From contig JAGZJZ010000078.1 of the NCBI GenBank assembly GCA_018365455.1, positions 1 to 26,355 of the forward strand: a DNA stretch of 26,355 bases, in the 5' to 3' direction. The notes under the pieces were generated by a model. The model had not been told where the DNA came from. It saw only the letters and a list, made by a program, of their open reading frames with translations, and searched no databases. Source of the stretch: Clostridiales bacterium (GTDB taxonomy: Bacteria > Bacillota > Clostridia > Lachnospirales > Lachnospiraceae). Below are positions 15,745-24,425 of the stretch, in pieces; the stretch's first letter is position 1; every line of letters begins with the position of its first letter. The position numbers and the translations under genes are program-made.

Positions 15745-16677
15745 ATGCAGGAAAAGTTATTGCCGGGATGCGGCGAGGAAAAAGGATTACCGGAAAAATA
15801 TCATGTAAACAGAAAGCATAAAGACTGTCTGTTCCGTCTGATCTTTCAAAACAAAAGAGATCTTTTGGAATTATACAATAGTATGAATGGCACCCATTAT
15901 GAAAATGAGGAAGACCTGATTATTAACACCATGGAAAATGTGGTTTATATGGGAATGAAAAATGATCTTTCTTTCCTCATTGGAGGAACCTTGAATCTCT
16001 ATGAACATCAGAGTTCAGTAAATCCCAATATGCCCCTTAGAGGTCTATTTTATATTGCTAATTTATATCAGGGATATATTGAAATGAAGGATGCGGATAT
16101 ATATGGCAGTAAGCTTATCGGTCTGCCTATGCCGCAGTACCTGGTTTTTTATAATGGGGAAGAAGATGAGCCGGACCGCAAAGAGCTGTATCTGTCAGAT
16201 GCCTTCTTTCAGGCGGATCAGAAGAAGGAGGCCGGTGTTGAGTGCAAAGCGGTAATATTCAATATTAATTTGGGACACAACCGCATTTTGATGGAACAAT
16301 GCAGATTACTGTATGAATATGCCCGGTTTGTAGCGCTTATCCGTGAATATTTAATAAGCATGTCCTTAGAAGAATCAATAGAAAAAGCCGTAAATCAATG
16401 CATAGATGAAAATATATTGAAAGATATTTTAATAAAAAACCGAGGGGAGGTTACGAGAGTGATTTTAGAAGAATACGATGAAGAAAAACATCTCAGGTCG
16501 GAGAGAATTTTTTGGGAAGAAAAGGGAAGGGAATTAGAGCAGCAGTCCTTCATCCAGTTAATCAGTGCGATGGCTTCCGATGGACGGGCTGGGGATATTG
16601 CAAGGCTGGCATATGACCGGAAATTTTTAGTTAAAATGAAAGAAAAGTACAGTACAGAACATATTTTAAACAGGTAG
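15745..16677 (+). CDS. Rpn/PD-(D/E)XK nuclease-family putative transposase-like protein
   Basis: A 310-aa protein of the abundant Clostridial group annotated as Rpn-like or PD-(D/E)XK nuclease-family transposase. The start after CTGGAGG is well placed. The DCLFRLIF region near the N-terminus, then D74 in NDLSFLIGG and E87-H-Q89 in LNLYEHQSS, fit a D...ExQ variant of the nuclease core. PQYLVFYNG (about 130-138) is another family block. The C-terminal third (about 200-300) is charged and helical. Related Rpn proteins act as nucleases that promote RecA-independent recombination, but many members have no proven role. No terminal repeats or target duplications flank it, so it is not called a mobile element here. 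Confidence 0.75.
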   Translation: MQEKLLPGCGEEKGLPEKYHVNRKHKDCLFRLIFQNKRDLLELYNSMNGTHYENEEDLIINTMENVVYMGMKNDLSFLIGGTLNLYEHQSSVNPNMPLRGLFYIANLYQGYIEMKDADIYGSKLIGLPMPQYLVFYNGEEDEPDRKELYLSDAFFQADQKKEAGVECKAVIFNINLGHNRILMEQCRLLYEYARFVALIREYLISMSLEESIEKAVNQCIDENILKDILIKNRGEVTRVILEEYDEEKHLRSERIFWEEKGRELEQQSFIQLISAMASDGRAGDIARLAYDRKFLVKMKEKYSTEHILNR

Positions 16678-16701
16678 TTCTTACTAAATTTTCAAAAAAG
16701 C

Positions 16702-16730
16702 TTGTCAAAATATATTTATCAGTGTTAAAA
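16702..16730 (+). promoter_or_regulatory. Possible promoter of ddh
   Basis: TTGTCA (16702-16707), 17 bp, TTAAAA (16725-16730), 50 bp before the ddh start. The -10 is only a fair match. Confidence 0.35.
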
Positions 16731-16780
16731 TTTTAGAGTAAATTATTTACCAGACGATACGAAAGATTGGAGAAAAAAAT

Positions 16781-17767
16781 ATGAGCATTAGAATTGGTAT
16801 ATGGGGCTATGGAAACCTGGGACGTGGAGTAGAATGTGCGTTAAAGCAGAATCCGGATATGGAACTTGCCGGAGTATTTACGAGACGTGATCCTAAGACC
16901 GTTCAAATCCTCACAGAAGGTGCTTCCGTTTATTCCACTGAAGATGTGGAGAAAATGAAAGATGCTGTTGACGTTATGATTTTATGCGGGGGAAGCGCAA
17001 CAGACCTGCCTGTTCAGACACCAAAATGTGCCCAGATGTTTCATGTAGTGGACAGCTTTGATACCCATGCAAAGATTCCGGAGCATTTTGCCAAGGTGGA
17101 TGAGGCTGCAAAAGGAAGCGGCAGGATCGGTATTATTTCAGTTGGCTGGGATCCGGGAATGTTTTCCTTAAATAGAATGTATGCAAATGCACTTTTACCA
17201 AACGGAACGGATTATACATTTTGGGGAAAAGGCGTCAGCCAGGGACATTCGGATGCTGTCCGCAGAATAGAAGGTGTGAAAGATGCAAAACAGTACACCA
17301 TTCCAGTTGAAAGTGCTTTGGATGCGGTGAGAAACGGAGATACGCCGGAGCTTACTACGAGACAAAAACACACCAGAGAATGTTATGTAGTTGCAGAAGA
17401 GGGAGCAGATCTGGTACGTATTGAAAATGAAATCAAAACCATGCCGAACTATTTCTCAGATTATGATACAACCGTTCATTTTATATCCGAAGAGGAGTTA
17501 AAGAAAGATCACAGCGGAATTCCCCATGGAGGATTTGTGATCCGCAGCGGCAAGACAGGCTGGAATGAAGAAAATACTCATGTTATTGAGTATAGCCTGA
17601 AGCTTGATTCAAATCCGGAATTTACCTCATCCGTCCTTGTGGCATATGCAAGAGCAGCATATCGTTTAAGCCAGGAAGGACAGAGCGGATGTAAGACGGT
17701 ATTTGATATCCCGCCGGCATATTTATCTGCACAGAGTTCAGAAGAACTAAGAAAACAGTTATTATAA
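16781..17767 (+). CDS. ddh: meso-Diaminopimelate D-dehydrogenase
   Basis: A 328-aa NADPH-dependent enzyme that makes meso-diaminopimelate in one step from tetrahydrodipicolinate and ammonia, feeding lysine and peptidoglycan synthesis. The N-terminal Rossmann motif GIWGYGNLGRG lies near residues 6-16. The substrate-domain landmarks VDSFDTHAKIPEHF, SVGWDPGMFSLNR, FWGKGVSQGHSDAVRRI and HGGFVIRSG match Ddh closely, and the length is typical. The ATG follows GGAGAAAAAAAT. It is a single gene with its own possible promoter and terminator, facing the polyamine operon. Both Ddh and the convergent CASDH draw indirectly on aspartate semialdehyde, though no regulatory link is visible. Confidence 0.95.
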   Translation: MSIRIGIWGYGNLGRGVECALKQNPDMELAGVFTRRDPKTVQILTEGASVYSTEDVEKMKDAVDVMILCGGSATDLPVQTPKCAQMFHVVDSFDTHAKIPEHFAKVDEAAKGSGRIGIISVGWDPGMFSLNRMYANALLPNGTDYTFWGKGVSQGHSDAVRRIEGVKDAKQYTIPVESALDAVRNGDTPELTTRQKHTRECYVVAEEGADLVRIENEIKTMPNYFSDYDTTVHFISEEELKKDHSGIPHGGFVIRSGKTGWNEENTHVIEYSLKLDSNPEFTSSVLVAYARAAYRLSQEGQSGCKTVFDIPPAYLSAQSSEELRKQLL

Positions 17768-17775
17768 ACAAAAAG

Positions 17776-17816
17776 AACTGCGGCCAGAGCGTGTAACACA
17801 GGCTGCAGTTTTTTCT
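17776..17816 (+). terminator. Terminator of ddh, probably bidirectional
   Basis: A 10-bp stem with one G-U pair (17776-17785 with 17801-17810) followed by a T-rich run (17809-17814 and beyond). On the minus strand it is followed by CTTTTTGTTT, so it may also stop the polyamine operon. Confidence 0.85.
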
Positions 17817-17860
17817 TTTTTCAGAAAGTATAATATTCTAATTTTATTCTTTCTGGAACG

Positions 17861-17894
17861 AGCCAAACGGACACGCTGGTGCGTCCATTTGGCT
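17861..17894 (-). other. Imperfect hairpin downstream of nspC
   Basis: AGCCAAA (17861-17867) pairs with TTTGGCT (17888-17894), continuing through a mismatch and bulge to ACGC/GCGT around a TGGT loop. It lies in the convergent region 32 nt past the nspC stop. Neither side has a strong T run, so it may protect the 3' end of the message rather than terminate. Confidence 0.5.
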
Positions 17895-17925
17895 TATTAC
17901 ATGTACATATTATATTAAAAACTTT

Positions 17926-19053
17926 TCAGGACAGACGGGTTTTAAAATCCTCATAACCGAATTGATGGATCATCCGGCAGTCTCCACTTTCCTCTTGAAT
18001 AACGATTGCAGGCAATGCCATTCCATTAAAGGTATTGTTTTTAACCATGGAATAAATAGCCATATCTGCGAATACCAGACGATCGCCCGGTTTTATAGGG
18101 GCATCAAAGGAATAATCCCCGATGACATCCCCAGCCAGGCAGGTTGGACCAGCCAGACGGAAAGTACAGGGTTTCTCACCAGGTTCACCGGATTGAAGGA
18201 GAGGAGGGCGATAGGGCATTTCCAATACATCCGGCATATGGCATGCAGCAGAGGTATCTAAAATAGCAATCTGAATATCATTGTGCAGGGTTTCTAAAAC
18301 AGTGCTTACCAGATAACCGGCATTTAAAGCCACGGCTTCACCGGGTTCCAGATAGACCTGAACCTGGTATGTTTCCTGAATGCGGTTAATGCAGGCTTCT
18401 AAAGCAGCAATGTCGTAGCCGGGACGGGTAATATGATGACCGCCTCCAAAATTCAACCACTTCATCTGAGCGAGCCAGGGTCCGAATTTTTCTTCTACGG
18501 CTTTAACGGTAGCCAGTAAAGCATCTGAATCCTGTTCGCATAAAGTATGGAAATGAAGCCCTTCCACACCGTCCAGGAGATCGGGGCGAAAGTTGGCACG
18601 GGTGATACCAAGTCTGGAGCCCGGGGCACAGGGATCATAGATCTCGTGACCATCCTGGGTAGAGCATTCCGGATTTATACGTAAACCGATACTGCAGCCC
18701 CCCTTACGCGTCTTTGCTCCAAACCGTTCTAACTGTGAGAAGGAATTAAATACAATGTGCCCGCATAGTGAAATGATTTCTTCAAATTCATCTTCCCGGT
18801 ATGCCGGGGAGAAAATATGATTCTCTTTTCCCATTTCTTCTGCTCCCAGTTTTGCCTCATAGAGTCCGCTGGCGGTAGTACCATTTAAGTATTCGCCGAT
18901 CATGGGATATGCTGCATACATGGAAAATGCTTTCTGCGCCAGCAGTATCCGGCAGCCGGTATGATCGATTACGCTTTTCAGTATTTCCAGGTTGCGGCGT
19001 AATTGCTTTAGATCCACCACATAACAGGGCGTTGGTAAATGTTCGAACTTCAT
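17926..19053 (-). CDS. nspC: Carboxynorspermidine/carboxyspermidine decarboxylase
   Basis: A 375-aa PLP enzyme of the alanine racemase-fold (fold III) decarboxylases. It removes CO2 from carboxyspermidine or carboxynorspermidine, the last step of the aspartate-semialdehyde route. The N-terminal LPTPCYVVDLKQLRRNL and the PLP lysine K41 in LLAQKAFSMY match NspC. Other landmarks are ASGLYEAKLG, RINPE, LHFHTLCEQDSDAL with the active-site cysteine, LNFGGGHHIT and YLEPGEAV. The length is typical. CAGGAGGA lies just before the ATG. It is the last gene of the polyamine operon, 22 nt after CASDH. Which carboxylated polyamine it prefers cannot be read from sequence. Confidence 0.94.
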   Translation of the reverse strand: MKFEHLPTPCYVVDLKQLRRNLEILKSVIDHTGCRILLAQKAFSMYAAYPMIGEYLNGTTASGLYEAKLGAEEMGKENHIFSPAYREDEFEEIISLCGHIVFNSFSQLERFGAKTRKGGCSIGLRINPECSTQDGHEIYDPCAPGSRLGITRANFRPDLLDGVEGLHFHTLCEQDSDALLATVKAVEEKFGPWLAQMKWLNFGGGHHITRPGYDIAALEACINRIQETYQVQVYLEPGEAVALNAGYLVSTVLETLHNDIQIAILDTSAACHMPDVLEMPYRPPLLQSGEPGEKPCTFRLAGPTCLAGDVIGDYSFDAPIKPGDRLVFADMAIYSMVKNNTFNGMALPAIVIQEESGDCRMIHQFGYEDFKTRLS

Positions 19054-19075
19054 AATTCCTCCTGTATAACACGCT

Positions 19076-20278
19076 CTAATCTACAAGTTCCGGGTTTTCT
19101 GAAATCTTCCATGGCAGTCCCCATTTATTCAGGGCATCCATGTAGGGATCCGGGTCAAATTCTTCTATATTTAGAACACCGGCTTTTTTCCAGGTACCGG
19201 TCATCAGCATCATGGCACCGATCATTGCAGGAACTCCGGTAGTATAAGCGACCGCCTGGGAGCCTACTTCCTCATAGCATTTTTCATGGTCACAGGTATT
19301 GTAGATATAAATCTTCTTCTCTATGCCGTCTTTTTTGCCGATAAAGATATTTCCGATGTTTGTTTTTCCTTTGGTGCGTGGACCAAGGGAAGAGGGATCC
19401 GGAAGAACTGCTTTCAAAAACTGCAGAGGGACAATTTCTTTTCCTTCATACATAATTGGTTCGATGGAGGTCATGCCTACATTTTCCAGACATTTTAGAT
19501 GGGTTAAGTAACTTTGTCCAAAGGTCATAAAGAAGCGAATCCGCTTAATTCCAGGCATATTAATTGCCAGTGATTCGATTTCTTCATGGTGAAGCAGGTA
19601 CATGTCTTTTTCCCCTATTTCCGGGAAATTGTAGACACGTTTAATTTCCATGGGCTTTGTCTCTACCCAATGTCCGTCTTCCCAATAGGAGCCGTTTGCG
19701 GAAACTTCACGAATATTAATTTCCGGATTGAAGTTGGTGGCAAAGGGATAGCCGTGGTCTCCGGCATTGCAGTCCAGAATATCTATATAGTTAATTTCAT
19801 CAAAATAGTGTTTCAGTGCATAAGCGGAGAAAACACCGGTTACACCCGGGTCAAAGCCGCTGCCCAGAAGTGCGGTGATACCTGCTTTTTCAAATTTTTC
19901 CCGGTAAGCCCACTGCCATTTGTATTCAAACTTGGCGGTATCTTCCGGTTCATAATTGGCAGTGTCAACATAGTTTGTCCTGGTTGCCAGGCAGGCATCC
20001 ATAATCGTAAGATCCTGGTAAGGCAATGCCAGGTTCAATACCACATCCGGCTGAACTTTTTCAATCAGTGCAATCAGTTCCTCTACGTTATTAGCATCAA
20101 CCCTTGCTGTTGTGATCTTTGTCTTCGTTTCTGGGGATAATTTTTCTTTCAGTGCATCGCATTTTGATATTGTACGGCTGGCAATGCAGATTTCTTCAAA
20201 TACGCTGCTGTTTTGGCAGCATTTGTGGATGGCAACGCTTGCAACGCCGCCGCATCCGATAATGAGTGCTTTTCCCAT
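19076..20278 (-). CDS. Carboxynorspermidine/carboxyspermidine dehydrogenase (CASDH)
   Basis: A 400-aa oxidoreductase of the saccharopine dehydrogenase family. CASDH condenses a diamine (putrescine or diaminopropane) with L-aspartate beta-semialdehyde and reduces the Schiff base with NADPH. The Rossmann motif GCGGVASVAIHKC lies near residues 8-20 and SRT of the cofactor site near 34-36. Family landmarks are NLALPYQDLTIMDACL, NYVDTANYEPED, GSGFDPGVTGVFSAYA and CNAGDHGYPFATNFNPEIN. Pairing with nspC separates it from lysine-pathway saccharopine dehydrogenase. AAGGAGG precedes the ATG. A 71-nt gap separates it from speB, the largest within the operon. Agmatine as an alternative acceptor cannot be excluded. 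Confidence 0.92.
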   Translation of the reverse strand: MGKALIIGCGGVASVAIHKCCQNSSVFEEICIASRTISKCDALKEKLSPETKTKITTARVDANNVEELIALIEKVQPDVVLNLALPYQDLTIMDACLATRTNYVDTANYEPEDTAKFEYKWQWAYREKFEKAGITALLGSGFDPGVTGVFSAYALKHYFDEINYIDILDCNAGDHGYPFATNFNPEINIREVSANGSYWEDGHWVETKPMEIKRVYNFPEIGEKDMYLLHHEEIESLAINMPGIKRIRFFMTFGQSYLTHLKCLENVGMTSIEPIMYEGKEIVPLQFLKAVLPDPSSLGPRTKGKTNIGNIFIGKKDGIEKKIYIYNTCDHEKCYEEVGSQAVAYTTGVPAMIGAMMLMTGTWKKAGVLNIEEFDPDPYMDALNKWGLPWKISENPELVD

Positions 20279-20349
20279 GTTTGTAATCCTCCTTGAATGG
20301 TATTGTTAAAGTTAGCAGTATAGTATACGTGAATCATAAGCAATTATTG

Positions 20350-21210
20350 TTAAACACGCTCCAGTGCCAAAAGAAGTTCACGGACTACTTTGCAGGCAGT
20401 TGCGGTAGAAACTCCGCTCTGGTCATAGGAAGGGCAGAGTTCATTCACATCGCACCCCACAATGTCTGCGCCGGAGCAGACGGTCATAATGGCGTTCAGT
20501 AATTGCATAAAGGTGACGCCTCCGGCTTCCGGGGTTCCCGTTCCGGGAAAGATGCCTGGATCCAGTACGTCCAGGTCAATGGTAAAGTAAACCGGTTTTC
20601 CCCTCAGGGATTCCACGGTTTCTGCCAGACCGTCAAAGTCAAACTTGTGGGTGCTGACGTGGCCCTGGCTTCCCCAGTAAAATTCTTCCCGGTCACCTGA
20701 GCGGATGCCGAACTGATAGATCTTCCCATCGCCCACCAATTCCCAGCATCTGCGCAGAACGCAGGCATGGGAGAGCTGTGCGCCCAGATAATCTTCCCTC
20801 AGATCGGCATGAGCATCAAAATGAATGATATGCAGGTCCGGGTATTTTTCATATACTGCCTGGACAGAACCTAAAGTCACCAAGTGTTCTCCGCCGATGA
20901 GCAGGGGCAGTTTTCCATCCTCCAGGATAGTTGATGCCCGGTCGTGAATATCCTTTAAGGCAAGTGCAGTATCCCCGAAACAGAGCTCAAGATCTCCGCT
21001 GTCAAAAATCTGCATATCTATCAGATCTTTATCCTGATAGGGGCTGTAGGTTTCCAGACCAAAGGACTCGGACCTTATCGCCTTGCTGCCGAAACGGGTA
21101 CCCGGTCGATTAGAAGTAGTAGAATCAAAGGGAGCGCCAAACAGAACAATCTTGGCATCTTCATATTCAGCGTCACATCCGATAAAAGTTTCTATATTTT
21201 TATTCAACAT
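20350..21210 (-). CDS. speB: Agmatinase family ureohydrolase
   Basis: A 286-aa di-manganese ureohydrolase that converts agmatine to putrescine and urea. Metal ligands are visible in GGEHLVTLG (106-114), HFDAHADLRED (130-140) and TIDLDVLDPG (about 213-222), all in correct order, and GTGTPEAGG follows. The length is typical of SpeB. Its ATG lies within the last codons of speE (11-nt overlap), so it is translationally coupled. In this operon it could act on agmatine from SpeA. Related ureohydrolases in other bacteria use aminopropylagmatine, and since SpeE and CASDH are present that substrate is also possible (inference). Confidence 0.93.
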   Translation of the reverse strand: MLNKNIETFIGCDAEYEDAKIVLFGAPFDSTTSNRPGTRFGSKAIRSESFGLETYSPYQDKDLIDMQIFDSGDLELCFGDTALALKDIHDRASTILEDGKLPLLIGGEHLVTLGSVQAVYEKYPDLHIIHFDAHADLREDYLGAQLSHACVLRRCWELVGDGKIYQFGIRSGDREEFYWGSQGHVSTHKFDFDGLAETVESLRGKPVYFTIDLDVLDPGIFPGTGTPEAGGVTFMQLLNAIMTVCSGADIVGCDVNELCPSYDQSGVSTATACKVVRELLLALERV

Positions 21211-22051
21211 CTCTTAATAACTCCTCTACATAAGCTGGAAGTGCAAAAGCGCCGGCATGTACCCGGGGGGTATAGTAGCGTGTGCTGATTCCAAGCAGAT
21301 TCCAGCCAACCGCGTTTAAATCATGAACCGGATGGTAGCGCTTGGAAGCAAAACCAAAGAGCCAGTGCCCGGAGGGATAGGTTGGAATGTGAGCCTGATA
21401 TACCCGGCTGATGGGAAAGCTCTCAACAATCCTTTTATGTGCCCTCTGGCAGGCAGTCGCATCATCGGCATAGAAAGGACTTTCATGCTGATTGACCATT
21501 ATCCCGTCATCTTTCAGCGCCTTATAACAATTGCCATAGAATTCTTTGGTAAATAAACCTTCTCCCGGGCCGAATGGATCCGTGGAGTCAACAATAATCA
21601 GATCGTATTCGTTTTCTCTGGACCGGATAAACCGCAGGCCGTCTTCATAGTAGATATTCAACCTGGGATCATCCAGACGGCAGGAAGTCTGGGGCAGATA
21701 TTTTCTGCAGACCTCTACCACCAGAGGGTCAATTTCTACCATATCAATCTGTTCGATTCCGGCATAGCGGGTCAACTCCCGGATAACGCCACCGTCACCC
21801 GCACCGATCACAAGGACTTTTTTTACACATGGATGGACGGCGAGAGGGACGTGTGTGATCATTTCATGATAGATAAATTCATCTTTTTCCGTCAGCATCA
21901 TATAGCCGTCTAAGGTAAGAAAACGTCCGAATTCTTTGGATTCAAAAACATCAATTCTCTGAAAATCACTCTGTCCGCTGAATAACTGCCTGTTCACTCG
22001 GATAGACAGTTTTACATGGGGAGTATGCTGCTCAGAAAACCATAGTTCCAT
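21200..22051 (-). CDS. speE: Spermidine synthase (polyamine aminopropyltransferase)
   Basis: A 283-aa enzyme that moves the aminopropyl group of decarboxylated S-adenosylmethionine to putrescine. N-terminal block LWFSEQHTPHVKLSIRV and the Q-S-DFQRIDVFES region are typical. The cofactor motif GAGDGG (83-88), MVEIDP (104-109) and the catalytic D155 in IIVDSTDPFGPGEGLF follow. QHESPF and IPTYPSGHWLFGFAS complete the signature. The ribosome binding site AAGGAG lies inside the end of speA, 4 nt upstream of which speA stops, so translation is coupled. It needs SpeD product, encoded first in the operon. Confidence 0.95.
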   Translation of the reverse strand: MELWFSEQHTPHVKLSIRVNRQLFSGQSDFQRIDVFESKEFGRFLTLDGYMMLTEKDEFIYHEMITHVPLAVHPCVKKVLVIGAGDGGVIRELTRYAGIEQIDMVEIDPLVVEVCRKYLPQTSCRLDDPRLNIYYEDGLRFIRSRENEYDLIIVDSTDPFGPGEGLFTKEFYGNCYKALKDDGIMVNQHESPFYADDATACQRAHKRIVESFPISRVYQAHIPTYPSGHWLFGFASKRYHPVHDLNAVGWNLLGISTRYYTPRVHAGAFALPAYVEELLRDVE

Positions 22052-22055
22052 ATTC

Positions 22056-23510
22056 TCACACTCCTTTCAAGACATTCAGGTGGCCGATGTCAGGATCTTC
22101 TGGTCCTGTCATGGAGCAGCCTTTCATTTTTGCGTATTCAATGTATTCCAGGATTCCCTGGGTGATCTTCTCGCCGGGAGCCAGTATGGGGATGCCCGGA
22201 GGATAACACATTACAAATTCACTGCAGACCCTTCCGGCAGTTTCACCAATAGGAAGAGATTCTTTTTCCGCATAAAATGCTTCCTGGGGAGTAACCACAA
22301 CCTGGGGATCTATATATTCCTGGGACAGCATACCGGTTTTGTCCTTCTGATAGCGGCGCTTGATTTCAGCCAATGCACTCACCAGACGCTCAATATCCTG
22401 CTGGCGGTCTCCAATTGAAATGTATGCCAGAATATTGCCGATATCGCCAAATTCAATCTGAATATCATATTCATCCCTGAGAATATCGTAAACTTCAATT
22501 CCGGCGAGGCCGATATCCAGTGTGTGAACCGAAAGCTTTGTCACATCAAAGTCATATATACTGTTCTCATTTATAATTTCACGGCAATAGGCGTAGTAGC
22601 CGCCGATGGCATTGATTTCACTGCGGGCATATTGGGCAAGAGCCCGTACCTTTGCAAATTCTTCCCTGCCGCGAAGTGCCAGATTTCGTCTGGAAATATC
22701 TAGGCTGGAGAGAAGCAGATAGGATCCGCTGGTAGTCTGGGTCAGGTTGATGATCTGGCGGGTATAGCCTTCACTTACATTTGGTCCGATGAGTAAAAAG
22801 GAACTCTGGGTTAAGCTGCCTCCGGACTTATGCATACTGACGGAAGCCATATCCGCTCCGGCAGCCATAGCGGAAACGGGCATATCCTCTCCAAAATAAA
22901 AATGGGTTCCATGGGCTTCATCTGCCAGAGCCAGCATGTTATGCCGGTGGGCAAGTTCCACAATGGCTTTTAAGTTGGAGCAAATGCCGTAATAGGTTGG
23001 GTTGTTGACTAAAATCGCTACGGCATCAGGGTGTTCGGCTATAGCCTGTTCTACCTGTGAAACTTTCATCCCCAGTGCAATGCCAAGCTTGTGATCCATA
23101 TCCGGATTGACATATACCGGTTTGGCGCCGCAGAGCACCAGTGCATTAATAACACTTCGGTGTACATTACGTGGAAGAATAATCTTATCACCGCGTTTGC
23201 AGGCAGTGAGTACCATGCTTTGAACGGCAGAAGTAGTACCGCCAACCATAAGAAAAGCGTTTGCAGCGCCAAATGCTTCGGCAGCCAGTTCTTCCGCTTC
23301 TTTAATTACGGATATAGGGTGGCAGAGATTATCAAGTGGTTTCATAGAATTTACATCTATACTGACGCACCTTTCTCCTAATAATTCCACAAGTTCAGGG
23401 TTTCCCCGTCCTCTTTTATGTCCGGGGACATCAAAAGGGACGACCCTCATTCGTTTAAAACGTTCCAGTGCCTCATAGATCGGGGCATGGGACCAAGCAT
23501 GATTTCCCAT
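22056..23510 (-). CDS. speA: Arginine/lysine/ornithine decarboxylase, fold-I PLP (SpeA-type)
   Basis: A 484-aa PLP decarboxylase of the aspartate-aminotransferase fold, close in size to B. subtilis SpeA. Landmarks in order are FDVPGHKRGRGNPEL (about 26-40), MVGGTTSAVQSM (88-99), NVHRSVINAL (115-124), NPTYYGI (170-176), ADEAHGTHF (196-204) and the PLP lysine K228 in SVSMHKSGGSLTQSS. The C-terminal PPGIPILAPGE is conserved. I start at ATG 23510 because AGGAGG (23522-23517) precedes it and overlaps the speD stop; an in-frame start at 23552 would overlap speD. With speB in the operon, arginine to agmatine is the likely reaction. Lysine or ornithine use cannot be excluded. Confidence 0.92.
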   Translation of the reverse strand: MGNHAWSHAPIYEALERFKRMRVVPFDVPGHKRGRGNPELVELLGERCVSIDVNSMKPLDNLCHPISVIKEAEELAAEAFGAANAFLMVGGTTSAVQSMVLTACKRGDKIILPRNVHRSVINALVLCGAKPVYVNPDMDHKLGIALGMKVSQVEQAIAEHPDAVAILVNNPTYYGICSNLKAIVELAHRHNMLALADEAHGTHFYFGEDMPVSAMAAGADMASVSMHKSGGSLTQSSFLLIGPNVSEGYTRQIINLTQTTSGSYLLLSSLDISRRNLALRGREEFAKVRALAQYARSEINAIGGYYAYCREIINENSIYDFDVTKLSVHTLDIGLAGIEVYDILRDEYDIQIEFGDIGNILAYISIGDRQQDIERLVSALAEIKRRYQKDKTGMLSQEYIDPQVVVTPQEAFYAEKESLPIGETAGRVCSEFVMCYPPGIPILAPGEKITQGILEYIEYAKMKGCSMTGPEDPDIGHLNVLKGV

Positions 23511-23520
23511 AACTTGCCTC

Positions 23521-24282
23521 CTAATATATATTTCTTCCGCTGAAAATCTCAATCATCTCCCTGCGCAGACTGCCTATAATTTCAAGCCGTGCTCTGGGAG
23601 GAAGTTCATATACATCTGCATTAAAGAGATAATTCTGCAGATCAATTTCTTTTATCAGCATTTTCGTATGAAACAGATTGGCATCGTAAACGTTGATATC
23701 AACGGCATCATATTTGCGAAGTGTTTCTTCTTTAATATAATTCTGTATCGATGTCATATAATGATCCATAAATAATTTGTTGCCGTATACATCTCTGGTG
23801 AAGCCCCGTACCCGGTAGTCCATCGTGATAATATCAGAATCAAAGGAACTGATCAGATAATCCAGGGTAGATAGGGGCGTAATCTCACCACAGGTAGCCA
23901 CATCAATATCTACGCGGAAAGTGGCGAGGCAGGTATCAGGATGATATTCCGGATAAGTATGTACCGTCACGTGGCTTTTATCCAGATGCGCCACAACCGT
24001 ATCGCCCCCGGCAGGAACCATGTGATCCTCCGCAATGAGGATTGTAACGGAAGCCCCCTGAGGTTCATAATCCTGGCTGGAAATGTTCAGAATCGTGCCG
24101 CCAATCATGTCAACCAGATGTGTCAGGATAGCCCGCAGCCTTTCCGAATTGTATTGTTCATCGATATAAGCAATATAATCCTTCTGTTCTCTGGGCGTCT
24201 TGGCATAACAGACATCGTAAATATTAAAGCTCAGGGCTTTTGTAAGATTATTAAAGCCGTAGAGCTTCAATTTATTTTCCAT
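23521..24282 (-). CDS. speD: S-adenosylmethionine decarboxylase, E. coli-type proenzyme
   Basis: A 253-aa self-cleaving pyruvoyl enzyme that supplies decarboxylated S-adenosylmethionine to SpeE. The length and the HLDKSHVTVHTYPEYHPD block match the longer class (about 260 aa), not the short Bacillus/Thermotoga class. Cleavage is expected before S103 to leave the pyruvoyl group. Other conserved stretches are LYGFNNLTKALSFNIYDVCY, DYRVRGFTRDVYGNK and the C-terminal LPPRARLEIIGSLRREM. ATG 24282 has AAAGGAGGT (24297-24289) 6 nt upstream; a GTG at 24306 is less likely. It heads the operon behind a long structured leader with a strong terminator-like hairpin about 70 nt before the ATG. Confidence 0.94.
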   Translation of the reverse strand: MENKLKLYGFNNLTKALSFNIYDVCYAKTPREQKDYIAYIDEQYNSERLRAILTHLVDMIGGTILNISSQDYEPQGASVTILIAEDHMVPAGGDTVVAHLDKSHVTVHTYPEYHPDTCLATFRVDIDVATCGEITPLSTLDYLISSFDSDIITMDYRVRGFTRDVYGNKLFMDHYMTSIQNYIKEETLRKYDAVDINVYDANLFHTKMLIKEIDLQNYLFNADVYELPPRARLEIIGSLRREMIEIFSGRNIY

Positions 24283-24350
24283 ATTCGTACCTCCTTTATC
24301 CACCAAAAGGTAATAATTAAACGCGCCCCGGTTTGTCTTTCAAAAAGGCA

Positions 24351-24402
24351 AAAAAATAACGCAAGCGCCGGTACAAACTGTCCATCACTTGCGTTTTATT
24401 TT
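24351..24402 (-). terminator. Strong terminator or attenuator hairpin just before speD
   Basis: On the minus strand CGCAAG (24393-24388 as complement of CTTGCG) pairs with CTTGCG (24365-24360). The stem extends through AT pairs with a 2-nt bulge, and a seven-T run follows. The mirror arrangement also gives a T run on the plus strand. It ends about 70 nt before the speD ATG. It could attenuate the operon or end the upstream RNA. A weak promoter lies after it (TTGAAA 24343-24338, 17 bp, TTAATT 24320-24315), so speD could also be transcribed independently. Confidence 0.75.
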
Positions 24403-24425
24403 TCTGAATTTGAATTTGCATATAT

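Noticed and set aside
15745..16677. Complete insertion sequence
   Set aside because: Although the protein family is sometimes called transposase, no terminal inverted repeats or target-site duplications flank the gene.
24351..24402. T-box leader, because a TGTACCGGCG stretch resembles the T-box sequence
   Set aside because: The bases lie in the loop and stem of the terminator hairpin, lack the conserved TGG-ACC antiterminator pattern, and no specifier domain was seen.
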